Positions 43,813 through 54,247 of a stretch of 64,000 nucleotides of DNA are shown piece after piece. Below the pieces are notes generated by a model. The model saw only the letters and a program-made list of their open reading frames with translations, had not been told where the DNA came from and did no database searches. Position 1 is the first letter of the stretch, and each line of letters opens with the position of its first letter. The stretch comes from Clostridium frigoris (GTDB taxonomy: Bacteria; Bacillota; Clostridia; Clostridiales; Clostridiaceae): assembly GCF_018861865.1 (NCBI RefSeq), contig NZ_JAHLDV010000005.1, forward strand, positions 92,516-156,515, read 5' to 3'. The position numbers and the translations under genes were made by a program.

Positions 43813-44066
43813 AATATTGAGCTATATACTCTAGTACTTAATATATACTCGATTTCATCGATAGACTTGCTTCCACTATCAACAATCAAAGTTACCTCTC
43901 TCTTTATATTACTTTGCATAGTTAAGTTTTTAAGACCGCCTTCTTTAAGGTTACATATTATTGCATCACACCGTGTATTATTGTCTGTGCTATTTATCAC
44001 TGTGTAACCCCTTTTCGTTAATTCCTGTTTCAAATATTCAAGCTCATGTGAAACACATATTACCAT
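43809..44066 (-). CDS. YkuS-family (UPF0180) small protein
   Basis: The 85-residue protein has the YkuS-like pattern ELTKRGYTVINSTDNNTRCDAIIC and the C-terminal SIDEIEYILSTR. Function unknown. AGAGGTT lies before the ATG. It converges on yyaC across a hairpin. Confidence 0.75.
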   Translation of the reverse strand: MVICVSHELEYLKQELTKRGYTVINSTDNNTRCDAIICNLKEGGLKNLTMQSNIKREVTLIVDSGSKSIDEIEYILSTRVYSSIF

Positions 44067-44145
44067 AAAAAACCTCTTTTGTTTTTAGTTTGTCACAAAA
44101 ACATAATTTTTATTACTAATATTCTAATATACTTCTGAATACCTT

Positions 44146-44652
44146 CTACTGTTTTTTTGATGTTACGGCTTGTTCTAAGGCTTCGTTTTCTTCATCAGAT
44201 AACTCGTACCTAGATATTCCTTTGTCTACTGGTTTAGCATAAGTAGTACTCTCGTCTCGCCCGTAAATACTTGTTAATATAACACCATTACTATTTCCAT
44301 CAAGAAATACTATAGAAAAACTTAAATCACTACCCATATCATCAAATGCCTTATATCTTATTATTGAAGTTTTTTGTATACAAGTTTTTAGATCTCTATC
44401 TATTCGTTCATACATTTGTTGTACATTTTGATTTTGATCTTTAACATCATCTACTTTATCTAAATATGATGTAACCATATCTTCTAAATTTTTATTGTCT
44501 ACACCTCTCATTAACTTTCTGTATTTGCTTTCTAATTTATTTAAAGCTTTATATGTTATTGCAACTAGTATAATTAGTATAATCACAAGAATTATAAGTC
44601 CTATTACTATGTATATTTCAGAATTTCTTATAAAATTAATTATGTTCTCCAT
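44146..44652 (-). CDS. DUF4446 membrane protein
   Basis: The 168-residue protein has one N-terminal membrane helix (about residues 15-36), a coiled-coil-like stretch, then the DUF4446 core VQQMYERIDRDLKTCIQKTSIIRYKAFDDMGSD (in parts) and SFSIVFLDGNSNGVILTSIYGR. It commonly follows spo0J in clostridia, as here. Function unknown. GAGAGGAAG precedes the ATG. Confidence 0.85.
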   Translation of the reverse strand: MENIINFIRNSEIYIVIGLIILVIILIILVAITYKALNKLESKYRKLMRGVDNKNLEDMVTSYLDKVDDVKDQNQNVQQMYERIDRDLKTCIQKTSIIRYKAFDDMGSDLSFSIVFLDGNSNGVILTSIYGRDESTTYAKPVDKGISRYELSDEENEALEQAVTSKKQ

Positions 44653-44675
44653 TGTAAGCTACTTCCTCTCAAATA

Positions 44676-44691
44676 TGTTTCACGTGAAACA
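44676..44691. promoter_or_regulatory. parS site 1
   Basis: TGTTTCACGTGAAACA is a perfect match to the parS consensus. It ends one base before the spo0J stop codon, between spo0J and the DUF4446 gene. It is the loading site for the ParB/Spo0J clamp. Confidence 0.95.
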
Positions 44692-45540
44692 TTATATACT
44701 AAAAACTTCTAATATTCTTTCAAAATCTTCTTCTGAATAATACTCAATTTCTATTTTACCTTTGTTTTTATTTTTGGTATTAATAATAACTTTTGTACCG
44801 AAACGATCCTCTAATTTACTCGTTATATCTTTATAATACATATTATTATCATTATTAACTACTTTTTCAATATTTTTATTTTCAAATTTTTTAACTAATT
44901 TTTCAGTTTCTCGTACACTAAGACTGTCATCTATAACCATTTGAGAAACTTGACATTGAAGTTCTTTATCGCTTATTCCAAGTATTGCTCTCCCATGACC
45001 CTCTGAAATTACTCCATCCATTATATAATCTTGAACTCTTTCATCTAAGTTCAGTAATCTCATAGTATTGGATATAGCTGTTCTTGATTTAGATACCTTC
45101 TTGCTAACCTCTTCCTGAGTAAGATTAAAATCTAACAATAATTTCTTATATGCAATAGCTTCTTCTATAGGATTCAAATCTTCTCTTTGAATATTTTCTA
45201 TTAATGATATTTCCAATACTTCTTTATCCGTTATATCCATAATAATTGCTGGTATTTCCGAGAGTCCAATACTTTTAGCTGCTCTAAATCTTCTCTCACC
45301 TGCGACAACTATATATACATTATCTTCTTTCTTTAAAATAATAGGTTGAATCACTCCATGTTCTTTTATTGATTGAGCTAGTTCAAATATTTTTTCTGTA
45401 TCAAAGTTTTTTCTTGGTTGATCCTTATTCGCCTTAACCAGATTCATTGGTATTTTAAAAATAATAGAACTATCTCCAATAATATCTTCTTCTGGTATTA
45501 ATGCTCCAAGCCCTTTACCTAGACCAAATTTCTTGTTCAA
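44692..45540 (-). CDS. spo0J: Chromosome partitioning protein ParB (Spo0J)
   Basis: The 282-residue protein has the N-terminal FGLGKGLGALIP peptide that stimulates Soj. The CTPase domain shows VAGERRFRAAK and ENIQREDLNPIEEA, then a helix-turn-helix DNA-binding domain and a C-terminal dimer domain. It binds parS and slides as a CTP clamp. The TTG at 45540 is preferred, giving MNKKFGLGKG with GGGAG 9 bp before it; an ATG at 45549 abuts that site. It lies 5 bp after the parA stop. Confidence 0.95.
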   Translation of the reverse strand: MNKKFGLGKGLGALIPEEDIIGDSSIIFKIPMNLVKANKDQPRKNFDTEKIFELAQSIKEHGVIQPIILKKEDNVYIVVAGERRFRAAKSIGLSEIPAIIMDITDKEVLEISLIENIQREDLNPIEEAIAYKKLLLDFNLTQEEVSKKVSKSRTAISNTMRLLNLDERVQDYIMDGVISEGHGRAILGISDKELQCQVSQMVIDDSLSVRETEKLVKKFENKNIEKVVNNDNNMYYKDITSKLEDRFGTKVIINTKNKNKGKIEIEYYSEEDFERILEVFSI

Positions 45541-45545
45541 TATAA

Positions 45546-46313
45546 TCATCTCCCTTGTCTATCTAAAAACTCACTTGCTAAATCTTCGTAAGCTCGCGCT
45601 CCTTTGCATTTATCGTCATAAAGCATGATTGGTAATCCAAAACTCGGGGATTCAGCCAATCTTATGTTTCTTGGTATTGTTGTTTTATATACTTTATCAC
45701 TAAAGTATTTCTTCACCTCTTCCACTACCTCATTACATAATTTTGTTCTATTATCATACATACTTAAGATTATACCCTCCATCTCCAACTTTTTATTTAG
45801 AGATTTTTTAACTAATTGAATTGTATTTACTAATTGTCCAACACCTTCTAAAGCATAAAATTCACATTGAATAGGTGTAAGTACACTAGTCGCTGCCGTA
45901 AGAGCATTTATAGTTAAAATACCTAATGATGGTGGACAATCTATAAAAATATAATCAAACTTACCTTGAACTTCTTTAAGCTTTTCTTTTAATATATTTT
46001 CACGATTATTTATATTTATAAGTTCTACTTCTGCACCAGCAAGTTCCATTGTTGAAGGTACTATATACAAATTATTTACTAGCTCACATTCTTTTATAGT
46101 ATCATTAATAGAAATATCTGAAGTTAACAAATCATAAGTTGATAAATTTATTTTTTTCTTATCAAATCCTAGTCCACTTGTAGTATTCCCCTGAGGATCA
46201 ATATCTATTGTTAAAACCTTTTTCCCTTGCATAGCTAAATAGGAACATAGATTTATATTTGTAGTAGTTTTACCTACCCCTCCCTTTTGGTTGAAAATGC
46301 ATATTGTTTTCAT
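45546..46313 (-). CDS. parA: Chromosome partitioning ATPase ParA (Soj)
   Basis: The 255-residue deviant Walker ATPase begins MKTICIFNQKGGVGKTTTNIN (P-loop with signature Lys) and has IDPQGNTTSGLG and YIFIDCPPSLG. It works with Spo0J in origin segregation and in control of DnaA. GGGTAGG precedes the ATG. The 200-bp gap upstream has several AT-rich palindromes, possibly an operator. Confidence 0.95.
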   Translation of the reverse strand: MKTICIFNQKGGVGKTTTNINLCSYLAMQGKKVLTIDIDPQGNTTSGLGFDKKKINLSTYDLLTSDISINDTIKECELVNNLYIVPSTMELAGAEVELININNRENILKEKLKEVQGKFDYIFIDCPPSLGILTINALTAATSVLTPIQCEFYALEGVGQLVNTIQLVKKSLNKKLEMEGIILSMYDNRTKLCNEVVEEVKKYFSDKVYKTTIPRNIRLAESPSFGLPIMLYDDKCKGARAYEDLASEFLDRQGR

Positions 46314-46355
46314 AACTACACCTACCCTTCATAATATTATTTATACGTGTATATG

Positions 46356-46387
46356 TTTATACGTATAAATGTTTATATTTGTAAACA
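46356..46387. promoter_or_regulatory. Palindromes upstream of parA
   Basis: TTTATACGTATAAA (46356-46369) is a perfect 14-bp palindrome, followed by TGTTTA-TATTTG-TAAACA (46370-46387). They may be operator or promoter elements of the parA-spo0J operon. Confidence 0.4.
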
Positions 46388-46479
46388 TATATAAACTTAT
46401 TTATTTTACTATATAGTTCATTATATATTTATGTTAAATATTTTAATAGTACTTTTCTTGAATATTTCAAAAAAATATA

Positions 46480-46517
46480 AAAAAGCAAGATGTTTCACGT
46501 GAAACGTCTTGCTTTTT
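46480..46517 (-). terminator. noc terminator containing parS site 2
   Basis: A 38-base palindrome, AAAAAGCAAGA / TCTTGCTTTTT flanking TGTTTCACGTGAAACG, forms a stem followed on the minus strand by TTTTTTATATTTTTTT. It is 4 bp past the noc stop codon. Confidence 0.85.
46491..46506. promoter_or_regulatory. parS site 2, one mismatch
   Basis: TGTTTCACGTGAAACG differs from the consensus only at the last base (A to G). It forms the centre of the noc terminator hairpin. Confidence 0.88.
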
Positions 46518-46521
46518 AAAC

Positions 46522-47301
46522 TCATTTTTTAGGTATTCTAATTGTTACTTCTATACTATCCTCTAATTCCTTAGACTTATACTCCGCATTTATTCCATAT
46601 TTATCGAAAACCTGCTTTATAGTATTTATATAAACTCTAGGTGCAAAAATTCCTTTTATCTTTTTCTTTCCGTCAGCCGCTACTTCAGTTCTACATAATT
46701 TCAATAATTCTTTTTCAATAAGTTCTTCTGTATTTTTGACATTAAGTGATTTACTAACTACTATTTTCAGTACTTTCTTTTGAATATTAATATTAGGTAA
46801 TCGAAGCAGGGCTCTAGCATGCCTCTCTGTAAGCTTATTCTCCACTAAAATACTAGTTATTTCCTTATCTAATTTCAATAACCTTAATTTATTCGCAATT
46901 GTTGATTGTTTCTTACCTATCATTTGCGCTAACCGTTCTTGTGTATAAGAATGATCTTTAATAAGATTATAGTAAGCCATAGCCTCTTCTAAAAAATTCA
47001 AATCCTCTCTTTGCAAGTTTTCGAGTAGAGCAATTGCTGCAGATTCTTTATCTGTTATGTCTATAATAATTACTGGGACTTGTTCAAGTCCTATTTTTTT
47101 TGCTGCTCTTAGTCTTCTTTCACCGGCAACTAATTCATATCTGTTTTCGCCACTTTTTCTAACTGTTAATGGTTGAATTATTCCATAAGCTTTTATTGAC
47201 TGAGATAGTTCTTCGATCGTTTCTTCATTAAAGTGCTTTCTAGGCTGATAAACATTTGGAGAAATTAATTCTATAGATACGTGATTTACATTATCTTGCA
47301 T
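46522..47301 (-). CDS. noc: Nucleoid occlusion protein Noc (ParB family)
   Basis: The 259-residue ParB paralogue has YQPRKHFNEETIEELSQSI, VAGERRLRAAKK, ENLQREDLNFLEEA and a helix-turn-helix segment QERLAQMIGKKQSTIANKLR. Its position next to rsmG and before parA matches noc of Firmicutes. Noc proteins bind Noc sites and prevent division over the nucleoid. GAGGGATGG precedes the ATG. Confidence 0.88.
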   Translation of the reverse strand: MQDNVNHVSIELISPNVYQPRKHFNEETIEELSQSIKAYGIIQPLTVRKSGENRYELVAGERRLRAAKKIGLEQVPVIIIDITDKESAAIALLENLQREDLNFLEEAMAYYNLIKDHSYTQERLAQMIGKKQSTIANKLRLLKLDKEITSILVENKLTERHARALLRLPNINIQKKVLKIVVSKSLNVKNTEELIEKELLKLCRTEVAADGKKKIKGIFAPRVYINTIKQVFDKYGINAEYKSKELEDSIEVTIRIPKK

Positions 47302-47416
47302 AATATACCATCCCTCAATTTTTCCTTTTTCATTTTTTACCTTATATTAACAATTCTCTTTTATTATGTTATTTCCTTCTTTTTTTTTATTCTTTATTAC
47401 GACAAATTATACCATT

Positions 47417-47458
47417 AATCATCACTTTCAGTGCTGTAATCATCACTTTCAGTGCCTT
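47417..47458. repeat. Two 21-bp mini-hairpin units before the rsmG stop
   Basis: Units at 47417-47437 and 47438-47458 have the form AATCAT-CACT-TTC-AGTG-C. The stem CACT/AGTG replaces the CATC/GATG of the 25545 array, a compensatory change. The array lies between rsmG and noc. Confidence 0.72.
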
Positions 47459-47483
47459 TAAACAACCCATATCTAAAACACGA

Positions 47484-48203
47484 CTAAAATAAAGGGAGTT
47501 TAGCAACCATCCCAGCTTTCCTAGGATACTTTTTATGAGTTTTTGAAATCTTTTTGATTATTACTAGATTATGCTTTAAATCACTGCCCTCAATTTGTAC
47601 CTTTTCTATATGTTCTATTTGTCCACCAAGCATCCTAATTGCATTCTTTGACGCCTTAATTTCCTCTTCAACCGCAGGGCCCTTCATTGCTACAAAATAC
47701 CCTCCAACCTTTACATATGGTATACAATATTCACTTAAAACAGTTAAATTAGCAACAGCTCTTGACACTGCCACATCAAATTTTTCTCGATACTGTTTTT
47801 CCTGCGCAAAATCCTCTGCCCTACCATGAATTGCTTTAATATTTTTTAGATCAAGTCGTTTAATCACTTCATCTAAAAAAATAATTCTCTTGTTAAGTGA
47901 ATCAAGTAAAACTATATTAACTTCAGGCTTTATTATTTTCATAGGAATACCTGGGAACCCTCCTCCAGTACCTATATCTATAACATTTTTAGCATTCTTT
48001 AACTGATCAAACTTAAAAACCTTCATAGAATCAATAAAATGTTTTTGAACTATTGCTTCATCTTCTTTTATAGCCGTCAAATTTATTTTCTCGTTCCATT
48101 CCTTTATAAGGTCTTTATATAACATAAATTGATCATATTTTTTCTGATTAAATTTAAGTCCCTCATTATTACTAGCTTCATTTAATATATCAAAGTACTC
48201 CAT
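47484..48203 (-). CDS. rsmG: 16S rRNA (guanine-N7) methyltransferase RsmG
   Basis: The 239-residue Rossmann-fold SAM enzyme methylates G527 of 16S rRNA. It has [18 protein letters not shown] (SAM-binding loop) and [26 protein letters not shown] precedes the ATG. It follows mnmG by 20 bp. Confidence 0.95.
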   Translation of the reverse strand: MEYFDILNEASNNEGLKFNQKKYDQFMLYKDLIKEWNEKINLTAIKEDEAIVQKHFIDSMKVFKFDQLKNAKNVIDIGTGGGFPGIPMKIIKPEVNIVLLDSLNKRIIFLDEVIKRLDLKNIKAIHGRAEDFAQEKQYREKFDVAVSRAVANLTVLSEYCIPYVKVGGYFVAMKGPAVEEEIKASKNAIRMLGGQIEHIEKVQIEGSDLKHNLVIIKKISKTHKKYPRKAGMVAKLPLF

Positions 48204-48223
48204 ATTTCACCGCCATATAATTT

Positions 48224-50125
48224 TTATAATTTATTTTTATTTTCGGAATTAAGAATCCTTCTTTGTTGCTCAAGATATATCATTAGAACAGACATATCTG
48301 CAGGAGATACTCCTGATATTCTAGAAGCTTGACCTATACTTTCAGGTTTAACTTTACCTAACTTTTGCATAGCTTCTATCCTTAAACCTTTTATCTTGTC
48401 ATAATTTATATCTTTAGATATACTTTTACTTTCAAACTTTCTAAATTGCTTAATTTGGTCTAATTGTTTTTGGATATACCCCTCATATTTTGATACAATA
48501 TTAACTTGCTCACATATATATTTATTTAATATAGGTCTATCTACATCTAATTTTTCAACCATGTAATAATCAAGTTCGGGCCTTTTTATAAGTTCATATA
48601 AACTAATAGGTTTTTTTAGTGGTGTAGAGTTACAAGAAATTAAAAATTCCTCGATCTCCTTTTTATTTGTAATTTGCAAATTTTTAATTCTTTCGATTTC
48701 CTCTTCTATTTGCATCTTCTTTTTTGTAAAAATTTCATATCTATGTTCGTCAACTAACCCTATACTATGTCCTATTTCTGTTAACCTTAAATCAGCATTA
48801 TCTTGTCTTAATAATAATCTATACTCAGCTCTTGAGGTCATCATTCTATATGGTTCATTAGTTCCCTTAGTTACTAAATCATCAATTAGAACTCCTATAT
48901 AACCATCAGATCTTTTTAATATTAACGGCTCTTTATTTTTAGTAAGAAGTGCTGCATTGATACCTGCAATAATCCCTTGAGATGCGGCTTCTTCATATCC
49001 CGAACTACCATTTATTTGACCCGCTGAAAATAGTCCACTAATGTCTTTAAATTCTAGTGATAGTTTTAAATCTAGCGAATCTATGCAGTCATATTCTATT
49101 GCATAAGCAGTTCTCATAATTTCTACATTTTCAAGTCCTGGTACTGTTTTTAACATTTTCACCTGTATTTCCTCGGGAAGTGAGCTAGACATACCTTGAA
49201 CATACATCTCCTCTGTATTCTCACCTTCAGGCTCAATAAATATTTGATGTCTCTCCTTGTCTTTAAACCTCATTACTTTATCTTCAATAGATGGACAGTA
49301 TCTAGGACCTGTACTCTTAATTGAACCATTATATAATGGTGACCTCATTATGTTTTTTCTAATTATATTATGAGTATCTTCATTTGTGTAAGTTAAGTAA
49401 CAACATAGCTGATTTCGACCTATGTCATCACTAATAAAAGAAAATGGAACTACCTCAGTATCACCTAATTGCTCCTCCATCTTAGAAAAATCAACCGAGC
49501 GTCTATTTACTCTAGATGGAGTTCCTGTTTTAAATCGCCTGAGGGTTATTCCTAATTCACATAATGATTTAGAAAGTTCATTAGCAGGCTGTAGTCCACT
49601 AGGTCCCTCACTATAACTAAGATCTCCAATTATAACCTTTGATTTAAGATATACTCCAGAAGCTATAACAATAGCCTTCGTAGTAAAGTACGCCTCGTTT
49701 TTTGTAAGTACACCTATAACTTTTCCATCTTCTACATCTATAGATACAACCTCTAATTGTCTTAATTGCAAATTTTCTTGCTTCTCTATTACATGTTTCA
49801 TTCTCTGAGCGTATGCCTTTTTATCCGCTTGGGCTCTTAATGAGAACACAGCTGGTCCTTTAGATGTGTTTAGCATTCTTGATTGAATATATGTATTATC
49901 AATGTTTACTCCCATCTCACCACCAAGTGCATCTATTTCCCTCACTAAATGGCCTTTAGCAGTTCCCCCAATATTTGGATTACAAGGCATCAAAGCCACA
50001 CTCTCTAAATTTATAGCACAAATTAAAGTTTTACACCCCATTCTTGCCGCTGCAAGGGCTGCCTCACAGCCTGCGTGACCAGCCCCAATAACTATAACAT
50101 CAAAATTTCCTGCATTATATTTCAT
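48224..50125 (-). CDS. mnmG: tRNA uridine-5-carboxymethylaminomethyl modification enzyme MnmG
   Basis: The 633-residue FAD enzyme acts with MnmE on U34 of certain tRNAs. It begins with [65 protein letters not shown] and [20 protein letters not shown] follow. The ATG at 50125 has AGGGAT 6 bp upstream; the frame extends to 50149. The partner mnmE lies 8 bp upstream. Confidence 0.96.
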   Translation of the reverse strand: MKYNAGNFDVIVIGAGHAGCEAALAAARMGCKTLICAINLESVALMPCNPNIGGTAKGHLVREIDALGGEMGVNIDNTYIQSRMLNTSKGPAVFSLRAQADKKAYAQRMKHVIEKQENLQLRQLEVVSIDVEDGKVIGVLTKNEAYFTTKAIVIASGVYLKSKVIIGDLSYSEGPSGLQPANELSKSLCELGITLRRFKTGTPSRVNRRSVDFSKMEEQLGDTEVVPFSFISDDIGRNQLCCYLTYTNEDTHNIIRKNIMRSPLYNGSIKSTGPRYCPSIEDKVMRFKDKERHQIFIEPEGENTEEMYVQGMSSSLPEEIQVKMLKTVPGLENVEIMRTAYAIEYDCIDSLDLKLSLEFKDISGLFSAGQINGSSGYEEAASQGIIAGINAALLTKNKEPLILKRSDGYIGVLIDDLVTKGTNEPYRMMTSRAEYRLLLRQDNADLRLTEIGHSIGLVDEHRYEIFTKKKMQIEEEIERIKNLQITNKKEIEEFLISCNSTPLKKPISLYELIKRPELDYYMVEKLDVDRPILNKYICEQVNIVSKYEGYIQKQLDQIKQFRKFESKSISKDINYDKIKGLRIEAMQKLGKVKPESIGQASRISGVSPADMSVLMIYLEQQRRILNSENKNKL

Positions 50126-50133
50126 ATTTATCC

Positions 50134-51510
50134 CTACTTTCCTAAGCAAAATTCAGCAAATATCTTATGTATTATATCCTCATCTAGTGCCTCGCCAGTA
50201 ATTTCACCTAAATTCATCCATGCATTTCGTATATCGATTGAAGCTAAATCTATAGCTGAAGTATACTCTAAAGCATTTAATGATGCTTCTAAATTTTCCT
50301 TAGCCCGTATTAAAGACTGCTTATGTCTGTTATTTGTAACGAATACTCCTTCTGTTTTAATTTCACCATTAAAAAATAGATCTTTTATATTTTTTTTAAG
50401 GTCATCTAAACCCGCACCTGTTTTTATTGAAATATTAGTAATATATTTAGATTTTAAGTTTTTTAATTCGCTTATCTCTATTTTACCACCTAAATCACTT
50501 TTATTTAATAGTACAATGTATTTTTTTTCTTTAATATATTCAATTATTTCTATATCCTCACGACTAATCTTCGAACTTGAATCCAATATTAATATAACTA
50601 AGTCCGCCTCATCTATTTTTTCTTTGGATGTTTCTACTCCTATTTTTTCAACTATATCATCAGTTTCACGAATTCCAGCAGTATCTACTATTTTAACCGG
50701 TATGCCCTCGATACTTATATACTCTTCTATGGCATCCCTTGTTGTACCTGGTACATCTGTAACTATAGCTCTTTTTTCTTTTACAAGAGCATTGAGCAGT
50801 GACGATTTCCCTACATTAGGTTTTCCAACGATAACGGTACTTAAACCTTCTCTTAAAATTTTCCCCTCATCAGCAGTACTCAGTAGCATATCTATCTCAC
50901 TTTTTATAAGAGTAACTTCTTCGCGTACTTCCTTTGCAGTTACATCTTCAATATCCTCTTCTGGGTAATCAACTGTAACTTCTATATGTGCAATTACACT
51001 AAGTAATTTAGCTCGAACGTTTTTTATTTCCCTGGAAATTGACCCTTCTGATTGCATAAGTGCTGATTTCATGCTAAGTTCTGTCTTTGCACGTATTATA
51101 TCCATAACTGCTTCTGCTTGACTTAAGTCAATTCTACCATTTAAAAATGCTCTTTTAGTAAATTCTCCTGGCTCTGCTATCCTTGCGCCCCCGTGAATAA
51201 CCTCTTGTAGAATTCTATTGGTCCCTACTATTCCACCATGACAATTTATTTCAATAGTATCCTCTGATGTAAAACTTTTCGGTCCTTTCATATATGAAAT
51301 AATAACCTCATCAAGTCTAATTCCATTTTTATCAATAATATGACCATATCTCATAGTGTAAGATTTGAAATCATTGAGTTTTCTATTATTTTTACCTATA
51401 AATATACTATCCACTATATTTATAGCCTTATCACCAGATACTCTAATTATGGATATACCACCCTCTCCTATGCTAGTTGATATTGCAGCTATAGTATCAA
51501 ATTCTTTCAT
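50134..51510 (-). CDS. mnmE: tRNA modification GTPase MnmE
   Basis: The 458-residue protein has an N-terminal folate-binding domain ([22 protein letters not shown]), a GTPase domain with [29 protein letters not shown] and NKSD, and a C-terminal FCLGK motif whose Cys is conserved. It partners with MnmG. AGGAGGAT precedes the ATG. Confidence 0.96.
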   Translation of the reverse strand: MKEFDTIAAISTSIGEGGISIIRVSGDKAINIVDSIFIGKNNRKLNDFKSYTMRYGHIIDKNGIRLDEVIISYMKGPKSFTSEDTIEINCHGGIVGTNRILQEVIHGGARIAEPGEFTKRAFLNGRIDLSQAEAVMDIIRAKTELSMKSALMQSEGSISREIKNVRAKLLSVIAHIEVTVDYPEEDIEDVTAKEVREEVTLIKSEIDMLLSTADEGKILREGLSTVIVGKPNVGKSSLLNALVKEKRAIVTDVPGTTRDAIEEYISIEGIPVKIVDTAGIRETDDIVEKIGVETSKEKIDEADLVILILDSSSKISREDIEIIEYIKEKKYIVLLNKSDLGGKIEISELKNLKSKYITNISIKTGAGLDDLKKNIKDLFFNGEIKTEGVFVTNNRHKQSLIRAKENLEASLNALEYTSAIDLASIDIRNAWMNLGEITGEALDEDIIHKIFAEFCLGK

Positions 51511-51580
51511 TAAACGTATCCTCCTAATTTTATAAATATTTATTATATTCTTTAGTTTTACAAATTTAAAAAGAAAGCCC

Positions 51581-52207
51581 TTAGGCTTTCTTTAAATCAA
51601 CTACAACTCTTCTATAAGGTTCTTCACCTTCACTAAATGTATAAATATATGTATCATTTTGAAGCGAGGAGTGTATTATTCTTCTTTCATAAGGGTTCAT
51701 AGGTTCAAGTTTTAATACCCTACCACTCACCCTAACCTTATAAGCAATTTTCGATGCAAGTCTTTTTAAAGTTTCTTCTCTTTTTGCTCTATAATTTTCA
51801 GTATCTAATAACACTCTTTTATACTCTTCATCATGGTTTTTATTTACAACTAAACTTACAAGGTATTGAATGGCATCTAAAGTTTCACCTCTATATCCTA
51901 TTAATAGTCCCATATTAGGTCCAATTAAATCAATGTGAATTTCATTGTTTTCATCTTTAAGCTTAATTTCTGCTTTCATATTCATAGACTGTAGTACTTC
52001 CATTAAAAATGTTTCAGCTTCCTTTAAACTATCCCTTTTAACTGTAACTCTAATTTTAGCAGGTTTTACACCTATGATATTTAAAAATCCCTTACTTCCC
52101 TCGTCTATCGTTTCAACTTTTACTTTATCTCTTGAGACTTTTAATTCTTCTAGCGCTTTACTAATAGCATCCTCAACGTTTTTCCCCATCATTTCTATAA
52201 TCTTCAT
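51581..52207 (-). CDS. jag: RNA-binding protein Jag/KhpB
   Basis: The 208-residue protein has an N-terminal Jag domain ([21 protein letters not shown]), a KH domain with [17 protein letters not shown], and a C-terminal R3H domain ([15 protein letters not shown]). It binds RNA and affects cell elongation in related species. It follows yidC by 52 bp. GGCGGGTG precedes the ATG. Confidence 0.93.
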   Translation of the reverse strand: MKIIEMMGKNVEDAISKALEELKVSRDKVKVETIDEGSKGFLNIIGVKPAKIRVTVKRDSLKEAETFLMEVLQSMNMKAEIKLKDENNEIHIDLIGPNMGLLIGYRGETLDAIQYLVSLVVNKNHDEEYKRVLLDTENYRAKREETLKRLASKIAYKVRVSGRVLKLEPMNPYERRIIHSSLQNDTYIYTFSEGEEPYRRVVVDLKKA

Positions 52208-52259
52208 ATCGTACTACACCCGCCTTTCTTAATGTAAAAATTAGGCACTTGTGTTAAAC

Positions 52260-52946
52260 TTATTTTTTATTAACTACTAGTTCATCTGTTTTTTTATTTA
52301 ATTCAATTTTATTTATAACTACAGTTTGAATTATTTGTATCACATTATTTATAACCCAATATAATACCAATGTACCTGCAAACTTAAGACTCATGAATCC
52401 CATGAAAATAGCCATTCCAGTGTTCATTGTTGAAGTTTGTTTGGATTGAGCACCATCTGTTGACGGCGGCTGCATAAGTTTTGATGAAAAATATGTTGTA
52501 ACAGTAGATAATATTGGTAATATATATATCGGATCACTTTTTGTTAAATCTTGCATCCATAAAAAACCGGCACCATGCATATTTAAGTTTTGAAACACAT
52601 AATATAACGAAAATAAAATAGGCATCTGAACAAGCATTGGCAAACAACCACCCATTGGATTTACTCCATTTTCCTTATAAAGTTTCATTACTTCTTGCTG
52701 AGCCTTTTGTGGGTCACTTTTATATTTAGCTTGAACCTTTTTCATTTCTGGTTGAATTGCACCCATTTTAGCGGTTGATCTTAGTTGTTTAACACTTAAA
52801 GGCAACAATATTAACCTTACAATAATTGTGAAAATAATTATTGCGAGTCCGTATGATAAATCATTATTTGGTATAATTGTGTGAATTCCACCATTTACTA
52901 TATAAAAGAATTTTGTAAGTGGGACCGTTAAAAAATTCAAATTCAA
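52260..52946 (-). CDS. yidC: Membrane protein insertase YidC
   Basis: The protein has about 228 residues and five to six membrane helices. The core RLILLPLSVKQLRSTAKM and NPMGGCLPMLVQMPILFSLY are typical; the conserved hydrophilic-groove Arg lies in the first of these. The start is TTG: AGGAGG lies 8 bp before the TTG at 52946, and the alternative TTG at 52952 is only 2 bp from it. No lipobox signal is obvious, so it may not be a lipoprotein. The family inserts inner-membrane proteins. Confidence 0.93.
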   Translation of the reverse strand: MNLNFLTVPLTKFFYIVNGGIHTIIPNNDLSYGLAIIIFTIIVRLILLPLSVKQLRSTAKMGAIQPEMKKVQAKYKSDPQKAQQEVMKLYKENGVNPMGGCLPMLVQMPILFSLYYVFQNLNMHGAGFLWMQDLTKSDPIYILPILSTVTTYFSSKLMQPPSTDGAQSKQTSTMNTGMAIFMGFMSLKFAGTLVLYWVINNVIQIIQTVVINKIELNKKTDELVVNKK

Positions 52947-52966
52947 ATTCAAAACCTCCTGAGCGT

Positions 52967-53176
52967 TTATTTAACTGGATCAAAGCCGCCCTTATTATAA
53001 GGATGACATCTGAGTATTCTCTTTATTCCCATAAATAATCCTTTTATTGCTCCGTACTTTTCAATAGCTTCTAAAGTATACTGAGAACATGTAGGATAGA
53101 ATATACAACAAGGCCTCTTAAGGGGTGATATATATTTTCTATAACATCTAATGCCCAGTATAAGTATTTTTTTCAT
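52967..53176 (-). CDS. yidD: Membrane protein insertion efficiency factor YidD
   Basis: The 69-residue protein has [33 protein letters not shown] (in parts) and [16 protein letters not shown], the YidD signature with three Cys. It overlaps the rnpA end by 29 bp. The ribosome site is weak and lies inside rnpA, so it is probably translated by coupling. Confidence 0.95.
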   Translation of the reverse strand: MKKILILGIRCYRKYISPLKRPCCIFYPTCSQYTLEAIEKYGAIKGLFMGIKRILRCHPYNKGGFDPVK

Positions 53177-53519
53177 TATTAATTAAACCAGCTTTCTTAA
53201 GTAGTTTAGTCAAAGCACTCTCTATTTCTTTATAATTTTTAGAATTAGAAGGGTTCCTTGCAATAAATACTAAATCATATCCTGTCTTTAATCCTTCATT
53301 ATTAAGCCTATAGCTTTCACTTATTAATCTTTTTACTCTACCGCGAATTACGCTGTTTCCTACCTTTTTACTGACAGATATTCCACATCTATTAAGTTCT
53401 TTACTATTTTTATAAATATATAATACCAATAATAGGTTAGAAAAAGATTTACCTCTTCTATATACTGTTCTAAATTCAGTATTCTTTCTAATTCTGTACT
53501 TCTTAACATTAATCTTCAT
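53148..53519 (-). CDS. rnpA: Ribonuclease P protein component
   Basis: The 123-residue basic protein has [36 protein letters not shown] and [10 protein letters not shown] motifs. It assists the RNase P RNA in 5' processing of tRNA. AGAGGG precedes the ATG. It overlaps yidD and follows rpmH across a short hairpin. Confidence 0.95.
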   Translation of the reverse strand: MKINVKKYRIRKNTEFRTVYRRGKSFSNLLLVLYIYKNSKELNRCGISVSKKVGNSVIRGRVKRLISESYRLNNEGLKTGYDLVFIARNPSNSKNYKEIESALTKLLKKAGLINNEKNTYTGH

Positions 53520-53551
53520 ATTAGCCGCCCTCTTTTCCGCAAATTGCAGAA

Positions 53552-53573
53552 AAAGGCCACATTAGCGGCCTTT
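53552..53573 (-). terminator. Hairpin between rpmH and rnpA
   Basis: AAAGGCC (53552-53558) pairs with GGCCTTT (53567-53573), and T residues follow on the minus strand. The ascending arm overlaps the rpmH stop codon. It probably attenuates rnpA relative to rpmH. Confidence 0.65.
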
Positions 53574-53706
53574 ATGCTGTCAATCTTTTTCTACCTTTTT
53601 GTCTTCTTTTCTGAAGAATATTTCTGCCAGAAGCGGTTTTCATTCTCTTTCTGAATCCGTGCTCTTTTTTTCTTTGTCTTTTTTTCGGTTGGTAAGTCAT
53701 GAACAT
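53572..53706 (-). CDS. rpmH: Ribosomal protein bL34
   Basis: The 44-residue basic protein begins [20 protein letters not shown] and ends GRKRLTA, the standard bL34. GGGGGTG lies about 8 bp before the ATG. It opens the leftward operon rpmH-rnpA-yidD-yidC-jag-mnmE-mnmG-rsmG-noc. Confidence 0.95.
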   Translation of the reverse strand: MFMTYQPKKRQRKKEHGFRKRMKTASGRNILQKRRQKGRKRLTA

Positions 53707-54247
53707 ATCTGCTACACCCCCTTATTTAACCATAACATTATAGCAACCATCTTCCAATCGCATATTTATGGTTTTACTATTAGATTATATAGTCACATAA
53801 GCAGATTGTCAAGATAAGCATTTTTATTAATATTGTTAATATTTTTTATATTTATATGTTTTTTTGTGGATAACTTCTTGAACACCTTGTTATTTTTTGA
53901 TATTATATAAGAAAGACCTGTGCATAACCTGCTTTTTAATAAAGTTATTCACAACTTGTGGACAAAACTGTGAATAACTACTACAATATTGTCTTAAACT
54001 TCTTTTTACTTATATACTTTTTACTATATTACTGGATTTATTCTTTATTTAATCTGTTAATAACTTTTTTTATATATTGTTAACAATTTATTTCTAAGTA
54101 AATATATAAACATAGTTATTAACATGTTTATATTTTTAAAACTATTTATCAACAGCTTACAATATATTATTTTATTGTTTATAACTCTGTTTATATATTG
54201 TTTGTTTTTACATAAAAATTTTTTTTATTTGAACTGGAGGGTAGGAA
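53707..54247. other. oriC part 1: DnaA-box cluster between rpmH and dnaA
   Basis: Perfect or near DnaA boxes (TTATNCACA) occur at 53865-53873 (minus), 53919-53927 (minus), 53945-53953 (plus), 53957-53965 (minus, one mismatch), 53969-53977 (minus) and 54146-54154 (plus, one mismatch). AT-rich DNA follows to the dnaA start. This resembles the upstream half of the bipartite B. subtilis origin and probably also controls dnaA. Confidence 0.9.

Noticed and set aside
50075..50968. A 297-codon plus-strand frame
   Set aside because: It is antisense to mnmE, which has all its GTPase motifs; the shadow is Ser/Ile-rich with no motif.
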